The notes beneath the pieces are model-generated. The model saw only the letters and a program-made list of their open reading frames with translations. It did no database searches and was not told where the DNA came from. Position numbers and translations under genes: made by a program. From CAZESH01 sp964514665 (GTDB lineage Bacteria; Bacillota; Bacilli; Paenibacillales; KCTC-25726), in NCBI GenBank assembly GCA_964514665.1, contig CAZESH010000122.1:1-11548 (forward strand): DNA of 11,548 nt. The letters are read 5' to 3'. Shown piece by piece: positions 1-6,735 of the stretch; within the stretch, counting starts at the first letter, position 1; each line of letters opens with the position of its first letter.

Positions 1-1
1 A

Positions 2-748
2 ACCTGCATACAGGAATCCGGCATTGATCAGGATTTGATTATTTCTATGGGAGTAGGCGTTCCAGGGATTACGAATACTGAAACCGGAATTGTCATCGAT
101 GCACCTGCTTTAGGATGGAAAAATTTCGAGCTCATGCGTATCCTGCAAGAGAATTTCCCGTTCCCGGTGGCGATCAATAATGATGTGAATTGTGCAGCAT
201 TGGGAGAAAGATGGCTTGGGTCAGGCGGGAAATCGAAGAATATGGTCTTTATCGCGTTTGGAACAGGTGTTGGAAGCGCGATTATATCTCGGGGCGAGTT
301 AATAGAGGGACAAGGCTTTTCTTCAGGAGAGATAGGGTATTTCATCGATATAGAGGATGTAAAACAAGGCATTACAAATTCCATGGGCAGCTTTGGCAGC
401 TTTGAAAATAAAACATCGGGATTAGCTCTTTCCAAACATGGGTATTCGTCGATTGAATTGTTCAAAAAGTACCAAGCCAATGATCCGTTGGCAGTCGAGG
501 TTATCCAAACTTTTATCCTTCATGTTTCCATCGCTTTAGCCAATATATCCAGCTTGCTTAACCCTGAGAAAATTATTATCGGAGGGGGGGTGTCGGAATC
601 TCTGGCGATTGTGGTGGATCAGATTAATGAAAAGGTCCAAAAGTTTACACCTATTCCTTCAAAGATTGAATTGGCACAATTAGGTACAGACGCAGGGGCT
701 TTAGGCGCAATTGCATACGCATTTAAAAAATTACAGCAAGTCAACTAA
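2..748 (+). CDS. ROK-family sugar kinase or repressor, C-terminal part (5' end off window)
   Basis: The reading frame is open from base 2, so the internal TTG/ATG codons near 35 and 47 are not the true start; the N-terminus lies left of the window. The visible 248 residues carry ROK hallmarks in order: GVGVPG (about 53-70), INNDVN followed by ALGERWLGSG, the phosphate-binding stretch FGTGVGS, SSGEIGY, and a late IIIGGGVSE glycine motif. ROK proteins are cytoplasmic sugar kinases (glucose, GlcNAc, fructose) or NagC/XylR-type repressors with an added N-terminal helix-turn-helix. With the N-terminus missing the two cannot be told apart. The usual zinc-binding CxCGxxGC cluster is absent: the matching stretch reads GSFGSFEN with no cysteine, and the usual EIGH histidine is Tyr. 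The gene ends 15 nt before the binding-protein start, so it is very probably in the same operon and acts on the imported amino sugar or its regulation. Confidence 0.85.
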   Translation, partial: TCIQESGIDQDLIISMGVGVPGITNTETGIVIDAPALGWKNFELMRILQENFPFPVAINNDVNCAALGERWLGSGGKSKNMVFIAFGTGVGSAIISRGELIEGQGFSSGEIGYFIDIEDVKQGITNSMGSFGSFENKTSGLALSKHGYSSIELFKKYQANDPLAVEVIQTFILHVSIALANISSLLNPEKIIIGGGVSESLAIVVDQINEKVQKFTPIPSKIELAQLGTDAGALGAIAYAFKKLQQVN

Positions 749-763
749 GAGGGGGATCTTACC

Positions 764-2059
764 ATGAAAAAATTTTTCATCTTGATGTTAACTTTATCTC
801 TCGCATCCATTTTGTTTGCCGGATGCTCGAGCAACAAAAACCAGTTAACGGGAGCAGACAACACGAAGGCAGGCACAGAAACGGCACAAAAAGTCAAACT
901 TAATGCCATTTTTATGAAGCAGGCCGGATACAGCGAAGAGGATATTACGAACATTACAAACGAGTTTATGGCGAAAAACCCTAATATTGAAGTGGCATTA
1001 ACCTTTGTCCCTTACGAAGCGCTGGAACAAAAAATTATAACCGGCGCTTCAAACGGAGGATATGATGTCGTGCTGGTCGATGCTCCATGGACAGCGAAGT
1101 TTGCAAAGGCCGGCATTGTCAAAGAGGTGACGGATAAATTATCTGATGCAGACCGCAGCGACATTTTTAAAGGCGCATTAGATTCCGTTTCCTATGATGG
1201 CAAGCTTTATGGCCTTCCATGGTTAAATGATACGAAATATTTATTCTATAATAAGGATATTTTAAATAAAGCAGGGTTTACAAACCCTCCAAAAACTTGG
1301 GACGAGCTGCTGCAGCAGGCAAAAGTAATCAAGCAAAAAGGACTGGCCGAGTTTCCGATTGTATGGAGCTGGAAACAAGCCGAAGCTCTTTCATGCGACT
1401 ACACCTCGCTTTCCGAGGCGTTTGGCGGGAAAATGGTCACTGATGGAAAACCTACATTGACGGATGCCGGCAATAAAAAAGCATTAGATTTTATGGTTCA
1501 GTCTTTAAAAGACGGAATTAGCAACCCGCATTCCATCGAGTTTTTGGAGGAAGATGTGCGCGGCGTATTTTCTAGCGGAAAAGCAGCATTTGCTCTGAAC
1601 TGGACTTACATGTACAACATGGCCAACGATCCGAAGGAATCTCAAGTTGCTGGAAAAGTGGGGATTGCGCCTAGTCCTGGAGAAGGAAATGTAGTCAGTG
1701 CTTCAGTTAATGGGGGAATGGGACTGTCTCTGACAGCGGGCACGAAACATCCTAATGAGTCTTGGAGCTATATGGAGTATTTATCATCAAAAGAAGTTCA
1801 AAAGAAATATGCAAAAAATGCACTTCCGATCTGGAAATCCTTATATGAGGATCCAGAAGTAGTTGCAACGAGTCCTGAAGTGGTGGCTGCATCCAAAATC
1901 CAATACAACTATCTTGTGAATCGTCCGCAAGTACCGTGGTATGGCAATTTTTCCACATCGCTGCAAGTAGAGGTGCAAAAAGCGTTACTCAATCAAGTAT
2001 CTTCAGAAGATACGTTAAAAGTATTGCAGAAAAAAGCTGATGAGCTTGTCAGTAAATAA
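764..2059 (+). CDS. ABC transporter sugar-binding lipoprotein (family 1 solute-binding protein)
   Basis: This is a 431-residue extracytoplasmic solute-binding protein of the carbohydrate (CUT1) type. It starts with a lipoprotein signal peptide: MKKFF, a hydrophobic core, then the lipobox LFAGC with the lipid-modified Cys at residue 21, followed by a polar Ser/Asn/Lys linker. The body has features common in family 1 sugar binders, such as LYGLPWLNDTKYLFYNKDIL (about 147-166) and NPPKTWDEL, and a C-terminal helical region ending at Lys431. The protein would be tethered outside the membrane and deliver an oligosaccharide or amino sugar to the two permeases downstream. The start is supported by GAGGGGG about 9 nt before the ATG. 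The sugar cannot be read from the sequence; the neighbouring deaminases suggest GlcNAc, a GlcNAc or GalNAc oligomer, or a related amino sugar. Confidence 0.93.
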   Translation: MKKFFILMLTLSLASILFAGCSSNKNQLTGADNTKAGTETAQKVKLNAIFMKQAGYSEEDITNITNEFMAKNPNIEVALTFVPYEALEQKIITGASNGGYDVVLVDAPWTAKFAKAGIVKEVTDKLSDADRSDIFKGALDSVSYDGKLYGLPWLNDTKYLFYNKDILNKAGFTNPPKTWDELLQQAKVIKQKGLAEFPIVWSWKQAEALSCDYTSLSEAFGGKMVTDGKPTLTDAGNKKALDFMVQSLKDGISNPHSIEFLEEDVRGVFSSGKAAFALNWTYMYNMANDPKESQVAGKVGIAPSPGEGNVVSASVNGGMGLSLTAGTKHPNESWSYMEYLSSKEVQKKYAKNALPIWKSLYEDPEVVATSPEVVAASKIQYNYLVNRPQVPWYGNFSTSLQVEVQKALLNQVSSEDTLKVLQKKADELVSK

Positions 2060-2073
2060 TATCAGTAAATAAT
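2049..2073 (+). repeat. 12-bp direct repeat, period 13, across the binding-protein stop codon
   Basis: TCAGTAAATAAT occurs at 2049-2060 and again at 2062-2073, separated by one A. The first copy contains the last codons and the TAA stop of the binding-protein gene; the second copy provides a second TAA downstream. It looks like a small slippage duplication with no effect on the protein. Confidence 0.8.
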
Positions 2074-2080
2074 AGTGGGT

Positions 2081-2108
2081 AGGGGGAGCTCTCTCCCCCT
2101 TTTCTTTT
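2081..2108 (+). terminator. Intercistronic terminator-like hairpin between binding protein and permeases
   Basis: AGGGGGAG (2081-2088) pairs perfectly with CTCCCCCT (2093-2100) around a CTCT loop, followed by TTTCTTTT. This is an 8-bp GC-rich stem with an interrupted U-tract, the form of a leaky intrinsic terminator or a 3'-end stabilising hairpin. It lies between the binding-protein stop and the permease ribosome site. In this position such hairpins are known to let binding protein be made in excess of the membrane subunits. That it is leaky rather than complete is inferred from the absence of an obvious new promoter before the permease gene. Confidence 0.75.
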
Positions 2109-2127
2109 CCGAGGAGGAGACAACAGC

Positions 2128-3012
2128 ATGAAGAGAAAATTAAGTGATGCACAATTTGCATGGATTATTATTTCTCCCGCTATTCTCGCAGTTTTTGGAA
2201 TTGTTTTGTTTCCTCTGTTACAAACGTTTATATACAGTATGAGAGATATTGATTTGACAGCAGGAAATACGGGGAATTTTATCGGGTTCCGAAATTACGC
2301 AGATGTCATGAAGGATGGAGAATTTTGGGCTTCAACAGTAAGAACCGCTTATTTTGCAGGCGTATCTATTTCGATTGAATTGATTCTGGGTCTGCTTACG
2401 GCCCTTTTATTAAATGAAAATATTAAAGGCAAAGCCTTTTTAAGCTCTCTGATTATTTTGCCATGGGCTGTTCCTACCATTGTCAATGGCGCCATGTGGA
2501 AGTGGATTTATCAAAGCGAATACGGAGCATTGAACGCATTATTGACACAACTGCACATCATCGATAAATATCGGTCTTGGTTAGATTCCCCGTGGTTGGC
2601 TATGAACATGGTGATTGTAGCGGATATTTGGAAAATGACACCGCATGTCGTCATATTTTTGCTGGCCTCCCTGCAGTTTGTGAATAAATCGGTTTACGAA
2701 GCGGCTATGGTTGACGGCGCAGGGAGAGTTAAACGGTTTTTCATCCTGACTTTGCCGTACCTGACACCAACCATTCTAGTCATTGTAGTGATGAGAACGA
2801 TGGAAACGTTTAAAGTTTTTGATATCATTTATGCGATTACGCAAGGAGGGCCCGCGAATGGGACAATGGTGCTCACTTTTCAAGCTTATTTAAAAGCATT
2901 CAACAATCTTCAATACTCGCAGGGTTCAGCCATTTCCTATTTAATCGCGATGTTCATTGCTCTCTTTACTTATATTTACGTAAAGCTGCTGAAGAGGGGA
3001 GAGACAGCGTAA
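2128..3012 (+). CDS. Sugar ABC transporter permease, MalF/UgpA type
   Basis: This 294-residue integral membrane protein is one half of the transmembrane channel of a CUT1 sugar importer. It begins with a cytoplasmic basic N-terminus, then a hydrophobic segment (about 11-35), and has about six membrane spans. The ATPase-docking EAA loop is clear: Glu191-Ala-Ala, then DGAG at 197-200 and the FFILTLPYLTPT continuation, as in the family consensus EAAxxDGAxxxxxFxxxxLP. A GAGGAGGAG ribosome site lies 8-10 nt before the ATG. The next permease starts one nucleotide after this stop, so the two are almost certainly translated together. Length and topology are typical for the smaller UgpA/LacF-like members, which lack the large periplasmic loop of E. 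coli MalF. Confidence 0.93.
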   Translation: MKRKLSDAQFAWIIISPAILAVFGIVLFPLLQTFIYSMRDIDLTAGNTGNFIGFRNYADVMKDGEFWASTVRTAYFAGVSISIELILGLLTALLLNENIKGKAFLSSLIILPWAVPTIVNGAMWKWIYQSEYGALNALLTQLHIIDKYRSWLDSPWLAMNMVIVADIWKMTPHVVIFLLASLQFVNKSVYEAAMVDGAGRVKRFFILTLPYLTPTILVIVVMRTMETFKVFDIIYAITQGGPANGTMVLTFQAYLKAFNNLQYSQGSAISYLIAMFIALFTYIYVKLLKRGETA

Positions 3013-3013
3013 G

Positions 3014-3859
3014 ATGAAAATTAAACCGTTTCGTTTCCTCCAATACATTTATGCTTTCTTTGTTGCCATCTTTACTTTAGCTCCATTTGTATGGCTGATG
3101 ATTTCCAGTGTTTCATTCCAAAAGGATTTGACGAATGTACCTCTGCGGTGGATTCCAAAACACTTTACGTTCACACGGTATATCGATATCTTTACGAATC
3201 CGAATAATGAGATTGCCCATGCTTTTAAAATTGCCATGATGAACAGTTTTATCGTAGCTTCGAGTGTCAGTGTTATTGCGCTGCTCGTAGGGGGGCTTGC
3301 GGCATATGCATTCGCACGCTTTCGATTTCGGTTTAGACAGCAGATGATCTATTTGTTTTTGTTTACCTACATGATCCCGCCTGTAGTTATCGTCATTCCG
3401 CTGTATATGATGCTGAACAGTCTGCATATGCTGGATCAAAAACTAACATTAATCCTTTTGGATTTAACCTTTGTCATTCCGTTTGTGATTTGGGTGATGC
3501 AAAATTATTTTGGTTCTATCTCCAAAGATTTCGATGAGGCGGCATCGATTGATGGCTGCAGTTATTTGCAGACATTGTGGCATGTCATTTTCCCAATCGT
3601 AAGGCCTGGAATGATCGCAACGGGAATACTGGCTTTCTTGATGTCTTGGGATGAATTTTTGTATTCCCTGCTGTTTACATCGTCTTTGAACGCAAAAACG
3701 ATTTCCGTAGCCATCGCAGAATTCAGCGGCAAAAATGCAGTGGATTACGGAATGATCGCAACCGGAGGAGTTTTGGCTTCACTGCCGCCATTAATGATCG
3801 CCTTGATTTTCCAGAGGTTCTTGGTACAAGGAATGGTTGCAGGCGGAGTAAAAGAATGA
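3014..3859 (+). CDS. Sugar ABC transporter permease, MalG/UgpE type
   Basis: This 281-residue permease is the partner of the preceding one. Hydrophobic spans lie near residues 8-32 (ending LAPFVWLMISS, typical of MalG-type N-termini), 76-98, 111-133, 143-162, 197-215 and 244-265. The EAA loop is Glu175-Ala-Ala-Ser-Ile-Asp-Gly, followed by the LWHVIFPIVRPG stretch that contacts the ATPase. It starts one base after the previous stop, with the AGAGGGGAGAG purine run inside the end of the upstream gene serving as ribosome site. No ATP-binding subunit lies in the visible cluster. In Bacilli such CUT1 importers usually share a housekeeping MsmX-type ATPase encoded elsewhere; that this one does so is inference. 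Confidence 0.93.
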   Translation: MKIKPFRFLQYIYAFFVAIFTLAPFVWLMISSVSFQKDLTNVPLRWIPKHFTFTRYIDIFTNPNNEIAHAFKIAMMNSFIVASSVSVIALLVGGLAAYAFARFRFRFRQQMIYLFLFTYMIPPVVIVIPLYMMLNSLHMLDQKLTLILLDLTFVIPFVIWVMQNYFGSISKDFDEAASIDGCSYLQTLWHVIFPIVRPGMIATGILAFLMSWDEFLYSLLFTSSLNAKTISVAIAEFSGKNAVDYGMIATGGVLASLPPLMIALIFQRFLVQGMVAGGVKE

Positions 3860-3875
3860 TCATGAGGTTGATGCC

Positions 3876-4604
3876 ATGAAAATATCAGTATTTGACGACT
3901 ATGAAGATTTATCGAAAAACGCAGCGGATTGGATCATTTCCTATGTAATCGAACATCCCGCTGCGGTGCTCAGTTTTCCGGGGGGGAATACGCCGGCAAG
4001 AACGTATCAGCACCTGGTTCAGGCTGTACATGAAGGCCGTGTCGATTTTGGGCAGGCGACATTTATCGGATTGGACGAATGGGTTGGATTAGGCAGAGAA
4101 GATCACGGAAGCTGTCAGCATTTTATGTATCATGAATTTTTTATACCCGCAGGTGTAGAAGAATCGCAAATTCATTTTTTTAATGCGCAGGCAGCAGATT
4201 TAGCAGTCGAATGCAGGAAAATGGATGAAGTCATTATGAGTTTGGGGGGAATAGATTTCATTTTGCTTGGTGTAGGAGTTAATGGGCATTTGGGCTTCAA
4301 TGAACCTGGCGTTTCCTTCGACACCTATTCCCACGTAATTGAATTGGACGACGACACCAAAAGGGTAGGTCAAAAATATTTTGCCGAGCCGAAGGAACTT
4401 TCCCAAGGAATTACTTTAGGGATGAAGCATATTATGGATGCGGATACGCTCATGATTCTGGCAAGCGGACAACACAAATCTAACGTAGTGAAGCAGTTGC
4501 TTACAGGATCGGTTACAAATGCTTTACCTGTAAGTATCATCCTCAATCATTCTGACAGGTATGTCATGCTGGATGCAGAGGCGTATTCCAAAGTCGGCAT
4601 GTAG
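3876..4604 (+). CDS. Glucosamine/galactosamine-6-phosphate isomerase family, AgaI-like
   Basis: This 242-residue cytoplasmic enzyme of the NagB/6-phosphogluconolactonase fold probably converts an amino-sugar 6-phosphate to a ketose 6-phosphate plus ammonia. Catalytic positions match the family: Asp67 in GLDEW (general base), Asn136 and His138 in NGHLGFNEPG, and Glu143. It departs from ordinary NagB in several places: the phosphate loop reads SFPGGNTPARTY rather than ATGGTPLGTY, the DEY motif is DEW, and the usual HPxSY is DHGSC. The DEW plus G-S/T-C pair, the GITLG stretch and the C-terminal ALPVS-hydrophobic-NHS pattern resemble E. coli AgaI as I remember it, so galactosamine-6-phosphate may be the substrate. 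GAGG sits 8 nt before the ATG, and the permease stop is only 16 nt upstream, so it is co-transcribed. General automatic annotation would call it nagB. The substrate is not settled by sequence. Confidence 0.85.
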   Translation: MKISVFDDYEDLSKNAADWIISYVIEHPAAVLSFPGGNTPARTYQHLVQAVHEGRVDFGQATFIGLDEWVGLGREDHGSCQHFMYHEFFIPAGVEESQIHFFNAQAADLAVECRKMDEVIMSLGGIDFILLGVGVNGHLGFNEPGVSFDTYSHVIELDDDTKRVGQKYFAEPKELSQGITLGMKHIMDADTLMILASGQHKSNVVKQLLTGSVTNALPVSIILNHSDRYVMLDAEAYSKVGM

Positions 4605-4718
4605 CTAGAAGCGTGCTGGAAGTATGTCCGACGAATTGGATCAAGTGAATACTCGATTGATAGACTCGAGCTTCTCTTCGGAGTGGCTATTATCAACGTT
4701 GAGAGGGTAGAACAAGAT

Positions 4719-5480
4719 ATGGAATTACATGTTTATGAAAATGCTGCTGAATTAAATCGAGAAGCGGCCGAACAGATGATTAGACAAATTAACATGAAAC
4801 CCGATTCTTTCCTTGGACTGGCAACAGGAGGAACGCCGCTTGGAGTTTATGAACTGCTAGTAAAAGCATTCCAAAAAGGCAAAGTAAGCTTTCGTTCGAC
4901 TATTACCATGAATTTGGATGAGTATGTCGGATTGGGGCAGGATCACCCGCAAAGCTATTTCTATTATATGAAAGAAAATTTATTCCGCCATATCGATTTG
5001 CCGGAGTCTCAAGCTTTTATACCCAATGGAACTGCCGATGACCTCGTTCAAGAGTGTGCACGCTATGATGAAGTATTCCGCCGTTACCAACCAATCGATC
5101 TGCAACTTTTGGGTTTAGGGATTAACGGACATATTGGATTTAATGAACCTGGCAAACAATTGATCGGGGCAACGCATATCGTTGATCTCGATGACTCTAC
5201 GCGGGAAGCGAATGCTCGGTTTTTCGAATCCCTTGGGGGTGTGCCTAAACAAGCTCTAACTATGGGAATCGGCATGATCTTAAAATCCAAGAAAATTCTG
5301 CTGTTGGTATCAGGTGAACAGAAAGCAGAGGTTTTACAGGAGGCTTTTGAAGGACCGATCACGACAGAATGTCCTGCTTCACTGCTCCAAACACATCCCA
5401 ATGTCGTTGTGATGGCAGACAAAGCAGCGGCAAAGCTAATGCGGTCCACTTTAATTGTGCCAAAGCACTGTATGGTTTAA
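4719..5480 (+). CDS. nagB: Glucosamine-6-phosphate deaminase NagB
   Basis: This 253-residue enzyme deaminates glucosamine-6-phosphate to fructose-6-phosphate plus ammonia, feeding amino sugars into glycolysis. Diagnostic motifs are all orthodox: LATGGTPLGVYE phosphate loop, NLDEYVGLG with Asp67, HPQSYFYYM, and INGHIGFNEPG with Asn136, His138 and Glu143, then DDSTREANARFF and the ALTMGIG stretch. A GTG at 4683 would add 12 residues but has no properly spaced ribosome site. ATG 4719 has GAGAGGG about 11 nt upstream, and its MELHVYENAAELNREAA start matches where family members begin, so it is preferred. It is the last gene of the cluster, followed at 30 nt by a strong terminator. The 114-nt gap before it holds no terminator or promoter that I can defend. 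Confidence 0.93.
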   Translation: MELHVYENAAELNREAAEQMIRQINMKPDSFLGLATGGTPLGVYELLVKAFQKGKVSFRSTITMNLDEYVGLGQDHPQSYFYYMKENLFRHIDLPESQAFIPNGTADDLVQECARYDEVFRRYQPIDLQLLGLGINGHIGFNEPGKQLIGATHIVDLDDSTREANARFFESLGGVPKQALTMGIGMILKSKKILLLVSGEQKAEVLQEAFEGPITTECPASLLQTHPNVVVMADKAAAKLMRSTLIVPKHCMV

Positions 5481-5509
5481 AGAATTGCTTGTTTTGAGAT
5501 TCAACCCTT

Positions 5510-5542
5510 AAATCTCTGCTGGAATCAGCGGAGATTTTTTTT
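5510..5542 (+). terminator. Intrinsic terminator ending the amino-sugar cluster
   Basis: The 5' arm at 5510-5521 pairs with 5526-5537 around a GAAT loop, giving 12 pairs with one G-T wobble (core TCTCTGCTG with CAGCGGAGA). The stem runs into eight consecutive T residues (5535-5542). It lies 30 nt after the nagB stop and points in the direction of transcription, so it separates this cluster from the yeaC operon. Confidence 0.93.
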
Positions 5543-5697
5543 GTGCACGCGCGCCTAGTCAGGCTCAGATACAATTCATTGACGAAAAACACGGCGAAAC
5601 TCTTCGATTTTACAAGATTCTATTGTCTAAACCCTCAGCATTTTGGAAAAGCTAGATATAAAACTAGAAAGCTAGAATCAGAAAGGAGGCGGGTGCG
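5543..5697 (+). promoter_or_regulatory. Upstream region of the yeaC operon; promoter not resolved
   Basis: The 155 nt between the terminator and the yeaC start should hold its promoter. A good -35 match, TTGACG, is at 5579-5584, but no good -10 lies 16-18 nt after it (best is TTCGAT at 5603). A TATAAA at 5657-5662 has only a weak -35 (TCAGCA, 5635-5640). Three CTAGA motifs occur at 5652, 5664 and 5672, two of them within AAGCTAGA (5649-5656 and 5669-5676). The yeaC ribosome site AAAGGAGG is at 5682-5689, 8 nt before a TTG, and this decides the start. No small gene is convincing here. Confidence 0.4.
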
Positions 5698-6735
5698 TTG
5701 CCTCAGAACGGCATTTATTCAGCATTGTTTGAACGCCCTCAAAGCCTGGTTGAACGCATGATCCACAATGTTGAGAAAGTGATTGTCGGCAAGCGCGATG
5801 TGATTGAAAAAGCGATGGTTGCGCTGTTCGGCGGCGGTCATTTGCTGATTGAGGATGTGCCCGGTGTCGGTAAAACCATGCTCGTTCAGGCGCTGGCCAG
5901 AACGGTGGGCTGCACATTTATGAGAATTCAATTTACCCCCGACATGCTTCCCGGAGACATTACCGGTGTGTCGATTTTCAATCAGAAGACGGCGGATTTC
6001 GAGTTTCGTCCCGGCCCGGTCATGGCCAATATCGTATTGGCCGATGAATTGAACAGAACCTCTCCCAAAACCCAGGCGGCGCTTTTGGAGTGCATGGAAG
6101 AACGCAGCGTCACGGTTGACGGGGTGCGCCATGCGCTTGAACAGCCGTTTATGGTGCTCGCCACGCAAAATCCCCATGATTTCCAAGGTACTTTTCCCCT
6201 TCCCGAAGCGCAGATGGACCGTTTTATGATGAGGGTTTGCCTGGGCTACCCCGAGAAGGAGCAGGAAGCCCGATTGTTGGGACTGCATGAAAATGAATTT
6301 CCGATCCAGCAATTAAGGCCGGTGATCATGAAGGAAGAGCTGCTGGAGCTGCAGCAGGAAATCCGAGGGGTTTTCATTGATGCTACCATGAAAGCCTATA
6401 TCATCAGTCTTGCCCATGAAACGAGAAACGAGCGATCGATCAGGCTCGGGGTCAGTCCGCGCGGCTCTGTCGCCCTGATGCGGGCGGCACAGGCCCGCGC
6501 ATGGATGAACGGAAGAAGTTATGTAATTCCGGATGACATCAAGTTATTGGCGGAAGCCGTTTTTGCGCACAGGCTGCTGCTTTCCTCCGAGGCCGAACTG
6601 GCTGGGGAGACTGTGCGGAGCCTGATGAAAAAAATCGTCGCGAGGGTGCGGATTCCGCTGTCCGGAAGCGAACAGGTCGTGACGGGAAGAAACTTGACGA
6701 TACAGAAGGAAAGCAAAGGAAGGGCGGTGCAGTAA
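5698..6735 (+). CDS. yeaC: MoxR-family AAA+ ATPase (YeaC-like)
   Basis: This 345-residue cytoplasmic AAA+ ATPase belongs to the MoxR group, chaperone-like machines usually encoded beside DUF58 or von Willebrand proteins. In order: Walker A DVPGVGKT (53-60), the MoxR-typical FTPDMLPGDITG (79-90), Walker B IVLADELNR with Asp116-Glu117, sensor 1 ATQNP (Asn158), FPLPEAQMDRF with the arginine, and a C-terminal lid with sensor 2 SPRGSVALMRAAQA (around 250). The TTG start is chosen because a perfect AAAGGAGG lies 8 nt upstream; the next in-frame ATG (residue 21) has no comparable site and would cut conserved sequence. The stop directly abuts the next gene. The triplet yeaC-yeaD-yebA followed by guaA is the order I know from B. 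subtilis. The client protein is unknown; the transglutaminase-like product of the operon is a natural candidate. Confidence 0.95.
   Translation: MPQNGIYSALFERPQSLVERMIHNVEKVIVGKRDVIEKAMVALFGGGHLLIEDVPGVGKTMLVQALARTVGCTFMRIQFTPDMLPGDITGVSIFNQKTADFEFRPGPVMANIVLADELNRTSPKTQAALLECMEERSVTVDGVRHALEQPFMVLATQNPHDFQGTFPLPEAQMDRFMMRVCLGYPEKEQEARLLGLHENEFPIQQLRPVIMKEELLELQQEIRGVFIDATMKAYIISLAHETRNERSIRLGVSPRGSVALMRAAQARAWMNGRSYVIPDDIKLLAEAVFAHRLLLSSEAELAGETVRSLMKKIVARVRIPLSGSEQVVTGRNLTIQKESKGRAVQ

Noticed and set aside
2800..2814. A catabolite-response-element-like sequence (ATGGAAACGTTTAAA)
   Set aside because: It lies deep inside the first permease gene, encodes a normal METFK stretch and misses one consensus base; probably chance.
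4605..4718. Possible promoter (TTGGAT at 4636) or hairpin (AGAAGC/GCTTCT) in the gap before nagB
   Set aside because: No acceptable -10 follows at 16-18 nt, and the six-base pairing spans more than 50 nt; nothing firm is visible.
5084..5449. A 121-codon minus-strand frame within nagB
   Set aside because: It is antisense to the NagB coding region with all its motifs intact; a shadow frame.
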